Origin: Nostoc sp. NMS2
Lineage (GTDB): Bacteria; Cyanobacteriota; Cyanobacteriia; Cyanobacteriales; Nostocaceae
Direction: 5' to 3'
Length of the DNA stretch: 60,015 nucleotides
NCBI RefSeq assembly: GCF_017115105.1
Contig: NZ_JABXKH010000029.1
Span: forward strand, 1 to 60,015
Shown here in pieces: positions 17,638 through 25,870 of this stretch (position 1 is its first letter; each line of letters begins with the position of its first letter). The notes under the pieces were generated by a model, which saw nothing but the letters and a program-made list of their open reading frames with translations, was not told the DNA's origin and searched no databases. Both the position numbers and the translations under genes were made by a program.

Positions 17638-19101
17638 ATGACAACAATGAGCAATTCCGATTTTGCTGCCCGCAAGGCACTACGCCTGCTCGGTCCCGAT
17701 CCTGAAAACTGGGTGCCCGATTGCCCTGGCATCGATCACAATGTCACTATAATAGGTGGCAGCGGTAGCGGTAGCACCTTTGTATTTGCGCTACGACGTG
17801 CTGGGATCGGTCGCGTGACAGAGATCGATGCGGCCGATGACGAGGCTCATGCAGGCGTGTGGTTGACGCGAGCGCGGATGAGAACGCTCCGCACACCGAA
17901 ACATCTGCCTGGTCCAGAACTAGGCATCCCAGAATTGTCCTTTCAAGCCTGGTACGAAGCGCGGCACGGTGCGGCAGCCTACGCAGAGATCGATCGCATT
18001 GAGCGAGTGGCTTGGGCTGAGTACCTCAGTTGGTATCGGCATTTCCTGGGTATCCAGGTTCGTTACCAGACGAAGTTGGTGCGGATTGAACCAGTCGCAG
18101 GTTTCTTCCGCCTACACCTTGAGGTAAACGGTGTCCCGCTCTTAGAGACTACGCGCAAAATTATCTTCGCCAATGGCGTGGCTGGCACGGGTGGTCCGTA
18201 CATACCTCCAATACTGGCTGACTTACCCCGCACGTTGTACGCACATACCGCCGATGCCATCGATTTTGAAGCACTGCGCGGTAAGACTGTGGCGGTGCTG
18301 GGTGCGGCGGCTTCAGCTTTCGATGCAGCAGCAGTGGCGCTGGAATCGGGAGCTAAGGCAGTACATCTATTTGTACGACGATCAGCGATCGCATCTCTGT
18401 CAGTCCTTCGGGTACGGGATTACCCTGGTGCTTACGACAACTATCCCCAACTACCCGATGCAGCCCGCTGGTTCCAGGCTTGGCACTTTCGTCAAGCAGG
18501 CACCGCGCCACCCCCGAACTCGATTAAGCGAGCGATCGCTTTCCCGAACTTTCACATCCATCTATCTGCACCTTGGAAATCGGCACGGAAACTGGGCGAT
18601 GCGGAAGCCGCCGCCAAAGGCGAACGCATTGCCATCGAGGTGAACGATGATGTTTTCGAGTTTGATTTTGCGATCGCTGGCACTGGTTACTTCGTTGACC
18701 CAACAAAGCGTCCCGAACTAGCCGACTTTGCCCAGCATATTGCCCTCTGGCGCGATCGCTACCAGCCACCAGAAGACCTGCGCGACGACGGTTTGGGGGC
18801 ACATCCTTACCTCGGTAGCGCCCACGAATACCAAGAAAAAGTACCTGGCACTGCCCCTTATCTGAAAGACATTCACGTATTTAATCCTGCTGGTTTGGTC
18901 AGCTTCGGATTGCCAGTTGGTGACATCCATAGCATCCGCCGCGACGTACCTGCAATAGTATCGCGCATCAGTCACGACTTGTTCTTTGAGGACTGGGCGC
19001 ATCATGAGGCACGTATCACAGGCGATATCGCCCCCGACTTTGAGAACTCGCTCTATGCTGCTGCGGTGTGGAAACAACCGATCGAGGCAGCGACCCGCTA
19101 G
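17638..19101 (+). CDS. FAD/NAD(P)-binding monooxygenase-like flavoprotein
   Basis: 487 residues from the ATG at 17638, preceded by AAGGAG. The N-terminal dinucleotide-binding motif is IIGGSGSGSTF near 36-46, and a second Rossmann motif VLGAAASAFDAA starts near 220. The latter is the NADPH site of FMO-like enzymes, with Ala in place of the middle Gly. A C-terminal segment with AGTGYFVDP agrees with flavin monooxygenases. Likely a flavin-dependent oxidoreductase or hydroxylase; substrate unknown. The departures from GxGxxG in both motifs deserve attention but do not abolish the fold. Confidence 0.8.
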   Translation: MTTMSNSDFAARKALRLLGPDPENWVPDCPGIDHNVTIIGGSGSGSTFVFALRRAGIGRVTEIDAADDEAHAGVWLTRARMRTLRTPKHLPGPELGIPELSFQAWYEARHGAAAYAEIDRIERVAWAEYLSWYRHFLGIQVRYQTKLVRIEPVAGFFRLHLEVNGVPLLETTRKIIFANGVAGTGGPYIPPILADLPRTLYAHTADAIDFEALRGKTVAVLGAAASAFDAAAVALESGAKAVHLFVRRSAIASLSVLRVRDYPGAYDNYPQLPDAARWFQAWHFRQAGTAPPPNSIKRAIAFPNFHIHLSAPWKSARKLGDAEAAAKGERIAIEVNDDVFEFDFAIAGTGYFVDPTKRPELADFAQHIALWRDRYQPPEDLRDDGLGAHPYLGSAHEYQEKVPGTAPYLKDIHVFNPAGLVSFGLPVGDIHSIRRDVPAIVSRISHDLFFEDWAHHEARITGDIAPDFENSLYAAAVWKQPIEAATR

Positions 19102-19243
19102 GTCAACAACCTTTTCACCAGTAACAAATAATTCCGGCTGGGAAACGATGTCAGTAGAAAGTGATTGCCATTCCACAATTAAATCAATTCACTTAACAGT
19201 GTCATTTCAACAAATTGTTTACTACTTATCAAAGGAGAATGTC

Positions 19244-20239
19244 ATGGTTGCTCAAACAAACTCGCCAGCAGTAAAAATTTTGGAAGTTGCAGACGATCCA
19301 CGTCTTTCTAGTGAGGTGAAGGAATTTTTGAAAGTGCTGAATTCAGGAGGTGTACCGCTGGAGACACTCACTGCACTCGAAGCACGTCAAGTACTCGTGG
19401 ATGCACAAGCTTCTGTTCCTGTAGACCTTTCAGGCATTGAAGAGTCTGAGAAGAAAATTATCGCTGACGGTTATTCGATTACGCTCAATATCGTGCGACC
19501 GGAAGGCATCAAAGGCACATTGCCTGTTTTCATCTTTATTCATGGTGGTGGTTGGGTGTTGGGTGATTATCCAACACACAAGCGCATGGTTCGCGATCTG
19601 GTTGTGCTTTCAGGGTTTGCAGGGGTCTTTGTCAACTACACGCGCACGCCAGATGCTCAGTACCCACAGGCGATCAATGAGATTTATGCTGCAACCAAAT
19701 GGGTTGCCGAGCATGGTGAGGAAATTGGGGTGGATGGCAAGAATCTGGCAGTGGTCGGCAACAGTGTCGGCGGAAATATGACAGCAGTCACTGCTTTGAA
19801 GGCGAAAGAAAACGGAGGACCACACATCAAGTTACATATCATGATGTGGCCGATCGTCGATGCTGATTTTGAAACGAATTCTTATCATCAATTCGGCGAC
19901 AAACGGTATCTAACCGTACCCACGATGAAGTGGATGTATGACCTGTACATCCCTGACCCAGAAAAGCGCAAAGACATTTACGCATCTCCCTTACAAGCGA
20001 CGGTTGAGCAACTGAAAGGCTTGCCTCCAGCATTAATTGTGGTTGCAGAGAGCGATATTTTGCATGACGAAGGCACAGCCTACGGACGCAAGCTCGATGA
20101 AGCTGGGGTAGAGGTGACAACGGTGCAGTACAACGGCATGATTCATGACTTTGGACTGCTCAATGGTTTAGCCGAACTGCCACAAGTCCGCTCTCTGTTT
20201 GTTCAAGCTGCTGCTGAATTGAAGAAACATCTGCAATAG
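19244..20239 (+). CDS. HSL-type alpha/beta hydrolase (esterase/lipase)
   Basis: 331 residues from the ATG at 19244, which follows AAAGGAGAATGTC. The HSL family oxyanion motif HGGGW lies near 99 and the nucleophile motif GNSVGG near 172 (Ser present). A late Asp in AESDILHDE and His in MIHDFGLL complete a catalytic triad. The enzyme should hydrolyse short carboxylic esters and is probably cytoplasmic. An in-frame start at 18986 overlaps the flavoprotein gene and is not believable. It is intact, in contrast to the two damaged hydrolases upstream. Confidence 0.9.
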   Translation: MVAQTNSPAVKILEVADDPRLSSEVKEFLKVLNSGGVPLETLTALEARQVLVDAQASVPVDLSGIEESEKKIIADGYSITLNIVRPEGIKGTLPVFIFIHGGGWVLGDYPTHKRMVRDLVVLSGFAGVFVNYTRTPDAQYPQAINEIYAATKWVAEHGEEIGVDGKNLAVVGNSVGGNMTAVTALKAKENGGPHIKLHIMMWPIVDADFETNSYHQFGDKRYLTVPTMKWMYDLYIPDPEKRKDIYASPLQATVEQLKGLPPALIVVAESDILHDEGTAYGRKLDEAGVEVTTVQYNGMIHDFGLLNGLAELPQVRSLFVQAAAELKKHLQ

Positions 20240-20490
20240 GATGCGATCAATGTTTTTGGGGAAAGGAAAAGACGCTCCTCCATCGCTTTGCTGCTTACTG
20301 AGTTAGCGTAGGGGAAAAGGGGAAAGCGGAATGGCACTAAGTTAAGACACAGCCCTTGCCGTGACTAGTTCCTAGCCTCTAGACTGAGAACTAATTCTGA
20401 GAGCCTCCGCCTCCAAAGGGTTGATCAGAGGCAGAGCCTCTCGAAATACATTCCCAGCCTGTAGGCAAACAAGACTTTCGGCTTATCTTA
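20240..20490. repeat. intergenic short repeats
   Basis: No gene. Contains GAGGCAGAGCCTC and CATTCCCAGCCTGTAGG, typical of the short dispersed repeats of filamentous cyanobacteria. The same GGCAGAGCC unit appears inside the epimerase gene at 44721-44760. Confidence 0.45.
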
Positions 20491-20586
20491 GTGCCATTTG
20501 ATCGTAATACAAACTACTCTCAGGTAATTACCTGCTTTGACACCCTCACCGACCTATTTACCACATTCCATGTAAAGCCGTCCTTT

Positions 20587-21009
20587 ATGACGGAGTTTCT
20601 ACCCATTTTTCTGATGAACAGCCACACACCGAGCGCTAGGGACATTATTGGATCATCACCGTTGATTGCGATTGAAAACGAAGCACCACCCAAGCTGATT
20701 GTCGATCCACCGCTTCCCGAACCACTGGCACAGGGACGTGTCTTCATCCAGTACCGGACGGAGAATTTGCGTGTGTTGCCAGTGTTTGGCAAAGGTGCCC
20801 TCAAAGTATCGCCGCGCATCGGTCATATCCACATCACCGTTGACGACGCGCCGTGGCACTTTGTCGATGCCAGTGGGGAAACGATCATCCTGGTCGGACT
20901 GGAACCTGGCGTACACAAGGTGCTGATCGAACTAGCTGACCCCACGCACAAAGTAATCACTAGCGAAACTGTGGAGTTCACGCTGCCCGATCCTAAGAAA
21001 TCATCATGA
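20587..21009 (+). CDS. DUF6130-like conserved protein
   Basis: About 140 residues from the ATG at 20587; ATG 20614 and GTG 20491 are alternatives. The conserved core GHIHITVDDAPWHFVDASGE followed by VGLEPGVHKVLIELADPTHK resembles what I recall as DUF6130. It has an immunoglobulin-like beta pattern and two His in HIH. Function is not known. The stop overlaps the ATG of the following SDR remnant by four bases, so the two were once an operon. Confidence 0.65.
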   Translation: MTEFLPIFLMNSHTPSARDIIGSSPLIAIENEAPPKLIVDPPLPEPLAQGRVFIQYRTENLRVLPVFGKGALKVSPRIGHIHITVDDAPWHFVDASGETIILVGLEPGVHKVLIELADPTHKVITSETVEFTLPDPKKSS

Positions 21010-21086
21010 AAAAACTAGAGGGAAAAATCGCAGTTGTGACGGGGGCATCTGGGGAAACGCTGCACATCGCGGGTGGTAGTCATTGA
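21006..21086 (+). pseudogene. SDR gene reduced to its two ends
   Basis: Reads MKKLEGKIAVVTGAS, the exact start of a classical SDR, then passes straight into GETLHIAGGSH and TGA. GETLHIAGG is a usual SDR C-terminus. About 220 residues have been lost by an internal deletion that kept the frame. It overlaps the DUF6130-like gene by ATGA. Confidence 0.8.
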
Positions 21087-21240
21087 TCTGTATTAAACTG
21101 CTTTTGAGGTAATTCGGTCGGCACGCACTTACAGCAGAATTCAGAATCCAGAAGTAAAACAGGGTTCATACCTGGCTTTGGGACTTAGTTTGTGTACTCA
21201 ACCAACTTGAAATTTGCTGTAATTTTAATCTAATCATGCT

Positions 21241-21290
21241 GAGACGTTGGCGTTCGCGGAGCGTCTCGTAGAGAAGCCTCTCGGAACGAG
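21241..21290. repeat. short palindromic repeat
   Basis: GCGTTCGCGGAGCGTCTCG followed by TAGAGAAGCCTCTCGGAACG. This is the same family as units at 8470, 12918, 21726 and 32134. It lies just upstream of the SnoaL-like gene. Confidence 0.5.
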
Positions 21291-21316
21291 AATCGCAATT
21301 CTACCGCTTACATACT

Positions 21317-21820
21317 ATGAACAACCCTGAAAATCCTCGACTACCCCTGCCGCCTTTCGATAATGAATCCGCCATCCAAAAAGTCCGAATCGCAGAAAAT
21401 GCTTGGAACACACGTAACCCGGAATTAGTATCACTCGCTTACACCTCGAATAGCGTTTGGCGCAACCGTTCAGAATTTCTATCTGGTCGTGAGGCGATCG
21501 TCCAGTTCTTAACACGTAAGTGGCTTAAAGAATTGGACTACCGTCTGATCAAAGAGCTTTGGGCTTTTCAAGACAACCGCATTGCTGTCCGGTTTGCTTA
21601 CGAATGGCATGATGATTCCGGCAACTGGTTTCGTTCTTACGGCAATGAGAATTGGGAGTTTGACGAACATGGATTCATGCGATGGCGTATTGCCAGCATC
21701 AACGACCTGCCAATTGACCAAAGCGATTCTCCGAAGGAGACGCTACGCGAACGCAAATACCACTGGATACTAGGTCGTCGTCCTGACGATCACCCCGGAT
21801 TGTCAGACCTCAATCTTTGA
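21317..21820 (+). CDS. DUF1348 (SnoaL-like) protein with repeat insertion
   Basis: 167 residues. The DUF1348 family is recognised from [38 protein letters not shown], and the C-terminal [12 protein letters not shown]. It has an NTF2-like fold with no settled function. Near residue 140 the sequence SPKETLRER interrupts an otherwise normal stretch (INDLPI...KYHW). It is encoded by the short repeat GGAGACGCTACGCGAAC (about 21735-21751), inserted in frame. No signal peptide. Transcribed in the same direction as its neighbours. Confidence 0.85.
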   Translation: MNNPENPRLPLPPFDNESAIQKVRIAENAWNTRNPELVSLAYTSNSVWRNRSEFLSGREAIVQFLTRKWLKELDYRLIKELWAFQDNRIAVRFAYEWHDDSGNWFRSYGNENWEFDEHGFMRWRIASINDLPIDQSDSPKETLRERKYHWILGRRPDDHPGLSDLNL

Positions 21821-21872
21821 AAAGCCCAACGACCATATCACCCAGTTTTTATCTTACAAGAAATCCACTGCT

Positions 21873-22277
21873 ATGAATGCAAACAACGGCATCATTAGCC
21901 AGCTTAGTCAATATTCAGTGCCTGTAACCATTGATCGATTAGAAGCTGTCCTTCAAGTAAAAGGCATCACCATTTTTGCCCGCATTGATCAACAGGCTGA
22001 AGCCGAAAAAGTCGGACTAAGCCTGTGTCCTACACAGTTGTTGCTGTTTGGCAATCCGAAAGCTGGAACTTTCCTCATGGTGGCAGAACCAACGATCGCC
22101 CTGGACTTACCCCTGAAAGTACTGGCATGGGAAGCGACTGACGGGAAGGTGTGGGTGAGTTACAACGATCCTAATTACTTAAAACAGCGATTTTCTCTCT
22201 CGGATGAGTTGGTGAAAAATATCGCTATCATTGCACCTTTAATCTATCAAGCACTTAGTTCCGCCGATCATAAATAA
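21873..22277 (+). CDS. DUF302-domain protein
   Basis: 134 residues. DUF302 is recognised from the arrangement FARIDQQAEAEKVGL, then LLLFGNPKAGT, then LPLKVLAWE. The fold is compact alpha/beta, and members are often found near thiol and heme enzymes; the function is not known. No membrane segment or signal peptide. The ATG at 21873 has ACAAGAAATCC upstream, a weak ribosome site. Confidence 0.85.
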   Translation: MNANNGIISQLSQYSVPVTIDRLEAVLQVKGITIFARIDQQAEAEKVGLSLCPTQLLLFGNPKAGTFLMVAEPTIALDLPLKVLAWEATDGKVWVSYNDPNYLKQRFSLSDELVKNIAIIAPLIYQALSSADHK

Positions 22278-22421
22278 GTCGCAGAATTAACACGCGATCG
22301 CACCTTGGCGTTTTAGAAACAGTATTTAGGCAGTGGTGTCAAAGTCTGAAATAGGGCGACTACTGCCAGATAATTGCCCACCGCGATCGCCCTGACAACC
22401 AAGATATTCTGATTTGGAATC

Positions 22422-22457
22422 ATTGGAAAAACGCTGCATATCGGGGGTGGTTTTTAA
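22422..22457 (+). pseudogene. C-terminal scrap of an SDR gene
   Basis: The frame reads IGKTLHIGGGF and stops at TAA 22455-22457. It parallels GETLHIAGGSH at 21054-21086, the usual SDR ending. Only about a dozen codons remain, so the call rests on the match between the two scraps. Confidence 0.5.
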
Positions 22458-22497
22458 GAAAGAGAACGGTGAAAATCAACAAGCAAGGAGAAAAACC

Positions 22498-23145
22498 ATG
22501 AATATCAACAAAAATGACACCGCAGTAGTTGTCATCGATCCGCAAAACGATGTCTTGAGCGAAAAAGGGGTTTCCTGGGATTTGGTGGGTGAGAGTGTTA
22601 AGGATAACAACACCATCGAAAACATTGAGCGAATCTTCAAAGCCGCGAAGCAGAATGGATTCGAGGTTTTTATCTCCCCTCACTATTACTACCCCACCGA
22701 CCATAGTTGGAAATTTGCCGGAAACCTAGAGCAAATGATGCTTGAGGTTAAGGAGTTTGATCGCCGTGGTGCATTGAGCCTCGATGGATTCCTGGGATCG
22801 GGTGCTGACTGGCTCGATCGCTATAAGCCTTTCATTGAGGATGGCAAGACGATTGTGGCCAGTCCGCACAAAGTCTATGGGCCGCAAACTAACGACCTCG
22901 TTTTGCAACTGCGTAAACGCAACATCAGCAAAGTCATTATACTTGGAATGTTGGCAAATCTTTGTGTTGAAGCTCACCTACGCGAATTGCTTGAGCAGGG
23001 ATTTGAGGTTCTTGTCGTCAAGGATGCAACAGCAGCCCCTCGGCATCCGGAATTGGGCGACGGCTACAAGGCAGCACTGATCAACTTTGGCTATATTGCC
23101 AATGCAGTCCTTTCTACAGATGAAGTTGTAGCAGCAATGGAGTAA
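22498..23145 (+). CDS. isochorismatase-family cysteine hydrolase
   Basis: 215 residues from the ATG at 22498, preceded by AAGGAGAAAAACC. The catalytic triad of the family is visible: D14 in VIDPQND, K125 in SPHKVYGP, and C156 in MLANLCVEAH preceded by the cis-peptide region. Members hydrolyse isochorismate, nicotinamide, carbamoyl sarcosine and similar amides or enol ethers. HYYYPTDHSWKF does not identify the substrate for me. Cytoplasmic. The gene stands directly after an SDR scrap. Confidence 0.9.
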   Translation: MNINKNDTAVVVIDPQNDVLSEKGVSWDLVGESVKDNNTIENIERIFKAAKQNGFEVFISPHYYYPTDHSWKFAGNLEQMMLEVKEFDRRGALSLDGFLGSGADWLDRYKPFIEDGKTIVASPHKVYGPQTNDLVLQLRKRNISKVIILGMLANLCVEAHLRELLEQGFEVLVVKDATAAPRHPELGDGYKAALINFGYIANAVLSTDEVVAAME

Positions 23146-23173
23146 TGTCAAACTTATTAATTTTACAAAACTT

Positions 23174-23536
23174 ATGAAAACATCCGCGTTACTCCTGGCT
23201 CTGCCAATCAGTATCTTAGCTAATTTTTCCTTACCAGCTTCTGCTGATTCTACTGCTCGTCTCCTCCTAAGTACGAAATGCCGAGGCGGCTACAACGTAA
23301 ATATTTGGCAGAATTATACGAACGGTGAATTGCTCTATCGCTCCACTAGTCCCAACGGTAATTTAAGTTTGGGCAAAGGAACTAGCCAAGCGACAGAAGG
23401 TGTTCGAGTGTAGTTTCGGAATAGAAATTATGAATATTCGGTGTGGGATGGCACGTTAGATAATCCGCAGGCTGGAACTTTAGAGGTGTATAAAAACAAC
23501 CGTATTGTGATGAAGCAAGCTTGTAGAAAAAGTTGA
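23174..23536 (+). pseudogene. small secreted protein gene split by an in-frame TAG
   Basis: The first part encodes a signal peptide (MKTSALLLALPISILANFSL, ASA cleavage) and a short beta-rich stretch ending GVRV, then TAG at 23411-23413. Past the stop the same frame goes on with FRNRNYEYSVWDG, GTLEVYKNNRIV and a Cys-containing tail to TGA at 23534-23536. The downstream part is clearly the rest of the same protein. Either a nonsense mutation or stop read-through. Function unknown. Confidence 0.75.
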
Positions 23537-23547
23537 ATCTTTTAGGG

Positions 23548-23663
23548 GGTGTTATGCACTTTTTGGAAATCCAGCTAGGGCATGCATCTTGAGTTACACT
23601 CGCCAAATACGTTATCGCTAAAACCCTCTTAGTCAGCCAGTTTTTTCTGAAATTCATAACACC
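23548..23663. mobile_element. MITE-like element with GGTGTTATG ends
   Basis: 116 bp bounded by GGTGTTATG (23548-23556) and CATAACACC (23655-23663), a perfect 9-bp inverted repeat. The interior lacks a gene. It sits between the split secreted protein gene and the flavoprotein gene. Probably an IS-derived remnant, but only one copy was recognised in the window. Confidence 0.5.
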
Positions 23664-23701
23664 TTCTAGAAATTGTATTCACCTGATCAAACCCAAAGGA
23701 T

Positions 23702-25099
23702 ATGGAAGTGGACACTCAACACTATGACGACATTATTATCGGCGGCGGCAAAGCGGGTAAAACACTAGCACCAGCGCTAGTTGCTGACGGACGTAAAACC
23801 GCTCTGGTTGAACGCAGCTTAAACATGATTGGTGGCGGGTGCATTAATATTGCCTGCATTCCTACTAAAACTATGGTGGCGAGTGCCAATGTCGCAAACA
23901 CAGTGCGAAAAAGTGCCGCTTATGGGGTTAAAACCAATACACCTAGCGTTAATTTAGCAGAGGTGATCCAACGAAAACGATCGGTTGTGCAATCTGCGCG
24001 TGAAATGAACTTGCACAATTTAGAAACGGCTCTGGATAACAACTTGATCATTGGCGAAGCAAGGTTTGTTGCTCCCAAAACAATTGAAGTAACGACGACT
24101 GAGGGGAACAATCGCTTACTTACCGCCGAACGCTTATTTATTAATACAGGCACACGACCGTTAATTCCATCTGTACCCGGACTCACTGAAGTTGAGTTTT
24201 TAACAAGTGAGTCGATTATGGAGCTAGAATACTTGCCTGAACACTTGATCGTTCTCGGTAGTGGCTATATTGGTTTAGAGTTTGCCCAGATGTTTCGGCG
24301 CTTTGGCTGTGGCGTTACTGTCATTGGGCAAAATGAGCAAATCCTGTCACAGCAAGATCCAGATATAGCGATCGCAGTTCAAACATTACTGGAACAAGAT
24401 GGTATTGAATTCTTGCTGAAGGCGAAGGTGTTGAGGGTTGATCGCACTGGTAATGAAACCATCCTGCAAATCCAAGTTGGCGATCGTGAAATTACCCTCC
24501 AGGGGTCGCATTTGCTTGTCGCCGTTGGTCGTGCGCCCAATACCGATAGCTTAAATTTAGCTGCTGCTGGTGTGGCAACCGATACACGCGGATTTATTCA
24601 AGTCAGCGATTACTTAGAGACGAACATTCCGGGGATTTGGGCGTTAGGCGACATCAACGGCGGCCCACAATACACTCATATATCGGTCGATGATTATCGC
24701 ATTATCAAAGCTAATTTAATTGATGGGGGCAACCGGAGTACAGGTGATCGCTTAGTGCCATCCTGTCTGTTCATCGATCCAGAACTGGCTCATGTAGGTT
24801 TGACTGAAACTGAAGCACAGCAACAAGGATATACAATCCGCGTAGCGAAGGTAGATGCGTCAGCCGTTCCTAGAGCAAGAACGCTCGGTCAAACCGATGG
24901 ACTTTTGAAGGCGATCGTAGATACAGATACAGGTCGTATTCTAGGGTGTTTCCTGTTGTGTCATGAAGCAGGTGAAGTGATTTCAACAGTGCAGATGGTG
25001 ATGCAAGCTCAGATGCCCTACACCGTTCTGCGCGATGGTATTTTGACTCATCCCACGATGACCGAAGGGTTAAATATAGGACTCATATTTGATTTCTGA
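23702..25099 (+). CDS. pyridine nucleotide-disulfide oxidoreductase (Lpd/MerA-like)
   Basis: 465 residues. Class I flavoprotein disulfide reductase: FAD motif IIGGGKAGKTLAP near 11, redox pair C47/C52 in GGGCINIACIPTK, NAD(P) motif VLGSGYIGLEFAQ near 182, GDINGGPQYTH near 317, and C-terminal HPTMTE where family members have the His-Glu pair. Such enzymes pass electrons from NAD(P)H through the cysteine pair to a disulfide or metal. It lacks the N-terminal HMA domain of many MerA proteins. A GTG at 23708 is better spaced from AAAGGA than the ATG at 23702. It could serve the DsbA-like proteins, which is inference. Confidence 0.9.
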   Translation: MEVDTQHYDDIIIGGGKAGKTLAPALVADGRKTALVERSLNMIGGGCINIACIPTKTMVASANVANTVRKSAAYGVKTNTPSVNLAEVIQRKRSVVQSAREMNLHNLETALDNNLIIGEARFVAPKTIEVTTTEGNNRLLTAERLFINTGTRPLIPSVPGLTEVEFLTSESIMELEYLPEHLIVLGSGYIGLEFAQMFRRFGCGVTVIGQNEQILSQQDPDIAIAVQTLLEQDGIEFLLKAKVLRVDRTGNETILQIQVGDREITLQGSHLLVAVGRAPNTDSLNLAAAGVATDTRGFIQVSDYLETNIPGIWALGDINGGPQYTHISVDDYRIIKANLIDGGNRSTGDRLVPSCLFIDPELAHVGLTETEAQQQGYTIRVAKVDASAVPRARTLGQTDGLLKAIVDTDTGRILGCFLLCHEAGEVISTVQMVMQAQMPYTVLRDGILTHPTMTEGLNIGLIFDF

Positions 25100-25135
25100 A
25101 AAAACTCAGTACACCTCTAACTCCCTTCTTTTCTG

Positions 25136-25163
25136 TTCCCTATTCCCTATTCCCTATTCCCTC
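25136..25163. repeat. tandem heptamer array (TTCCCTA)x4
   Basis: Three exact TTCCCTA units followed by TTCCCTC. This is a short tandemly repeated repetitive sequence of the kind common in filamentous cyanobacteria. Confidence 0.85.
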
Positions 25164-25295
25164 CCTACACAAGTATGTTCATTAATCAAATCGGATTCCT
25201 ATATATTGTTTTCCAAGTTGTAAGCATACAGCAATTGCAGACCCAAGGACTTACCAAACAAACGACATTTCACTCTTGAAAAAAGTAGATATAGC

Positions 25296-25400
25296 ATGAT
25301 GAGTAAAACATCTAAAGTCGGTATTATTGGTGCAGGTAATGTAGGTGCAGACGTTGCAAATGCTTTAATTTTACTCGGTAGATGTGTAAGGGTTGTGTGA
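25296..25400 (+). pseudogene. N-terminal remnant of L-lactate dehydrogenase
   Basis: 34 residues, with MSKTSKVGIIGAGNVGADVA and LILLGRCVRVV, the Rossmann start of lactate/malate dehydrogenases. TGA follows at 25398-25400, and the frame beyond carries no further recognisable LDH sequence. The catalytic Arg/His parts are absent. It follows the flavoprotein gene and faces the tehA-fba-gnd block. Confidence 0.75.
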
Positions 25401-25772
25401 TTTGAAATAAAAAATGAGATTTTCACTCATGATATGCTTCAAAAATTAGTATCCAGTTTATAGTTCACTTTTAGTATTCGAGTTTTTTACTAATAATGAT
25501 TATCGTGTAGGAGATAAAAAGACTGATAAGAGACACGTTTGTATCAATCTTTCAGCTTGATTATCATTATTATTCAGCTACGATTTGAGTAGGCGATCGC
25601 CTAACAACAGAGCGATCGCTTGGATAATGAAATATTTTATTTTTACTCAGATATCTACTAAAACAAAAATTTTGAACCATAGCATGGGCATTTGAACCAT
25701 ATTTTGAATTGAAAGTTTAAATTAGAGCAATTTTTTCTTGCGATCGCATTTCTACAGGAATATCAATTCGAG
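25401..25772. other. AT-rich intergenic region without a gene
   Basis: No supported gene. It contains GATAATCGTG-like and HIP1 octamers and a partial inverted repeat GATTATCGTG (25499) / CTTGATTATC (25557). Possibly promoter or terminator sequence for genes outside this interval; nothing definite. Confidence 0.3.
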
Positions 25773-25870
25773 TTGAGTAAACGAACGATTTAGTGTCATT
25801 TTGCTTAGTTGTTGCAGCCATAAGTTCTACTCCCAATATGTTCTGGAAAAATGAATGATCGTTAGCTTAG
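25773..25870. repeat. composite dispersed repeat (copies at 40501 and 46323)
   Basis: 25773-25840 matches 40501-40571 with few changes (TTGAGTAAACGAAC, then ATTTTGCTTAGT, then GTTCTACTCCCAA). The adjoining 25843-25870, CTGGAAAAATGAATGA plus TTAGCTTAG, matches 46323-46350. The second part overlaps the stop codon of the transporter gene. All three copies are in the same orientation and lie downstream of minus-strand genes. Confidence 0.7.

Noticed and set aside
18173..18643. 156-codon plus-strand frame inside the flavoprotein gene
   Set aside because: It overlaps the intact flavin monooxygenase-like gene in another frame; composition is Trp/Arg-rich and without motifs.
18718..19176. 152-codon minus-strand frame
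   Set aside because: Antisense to the end of the flavoprotein gene; no start context or family resemblance.
25136..25163. possible CRISPR-like array
   Set aside because: Heptamers in direct tandem with no spacers; an ordinary short tandem repeat.
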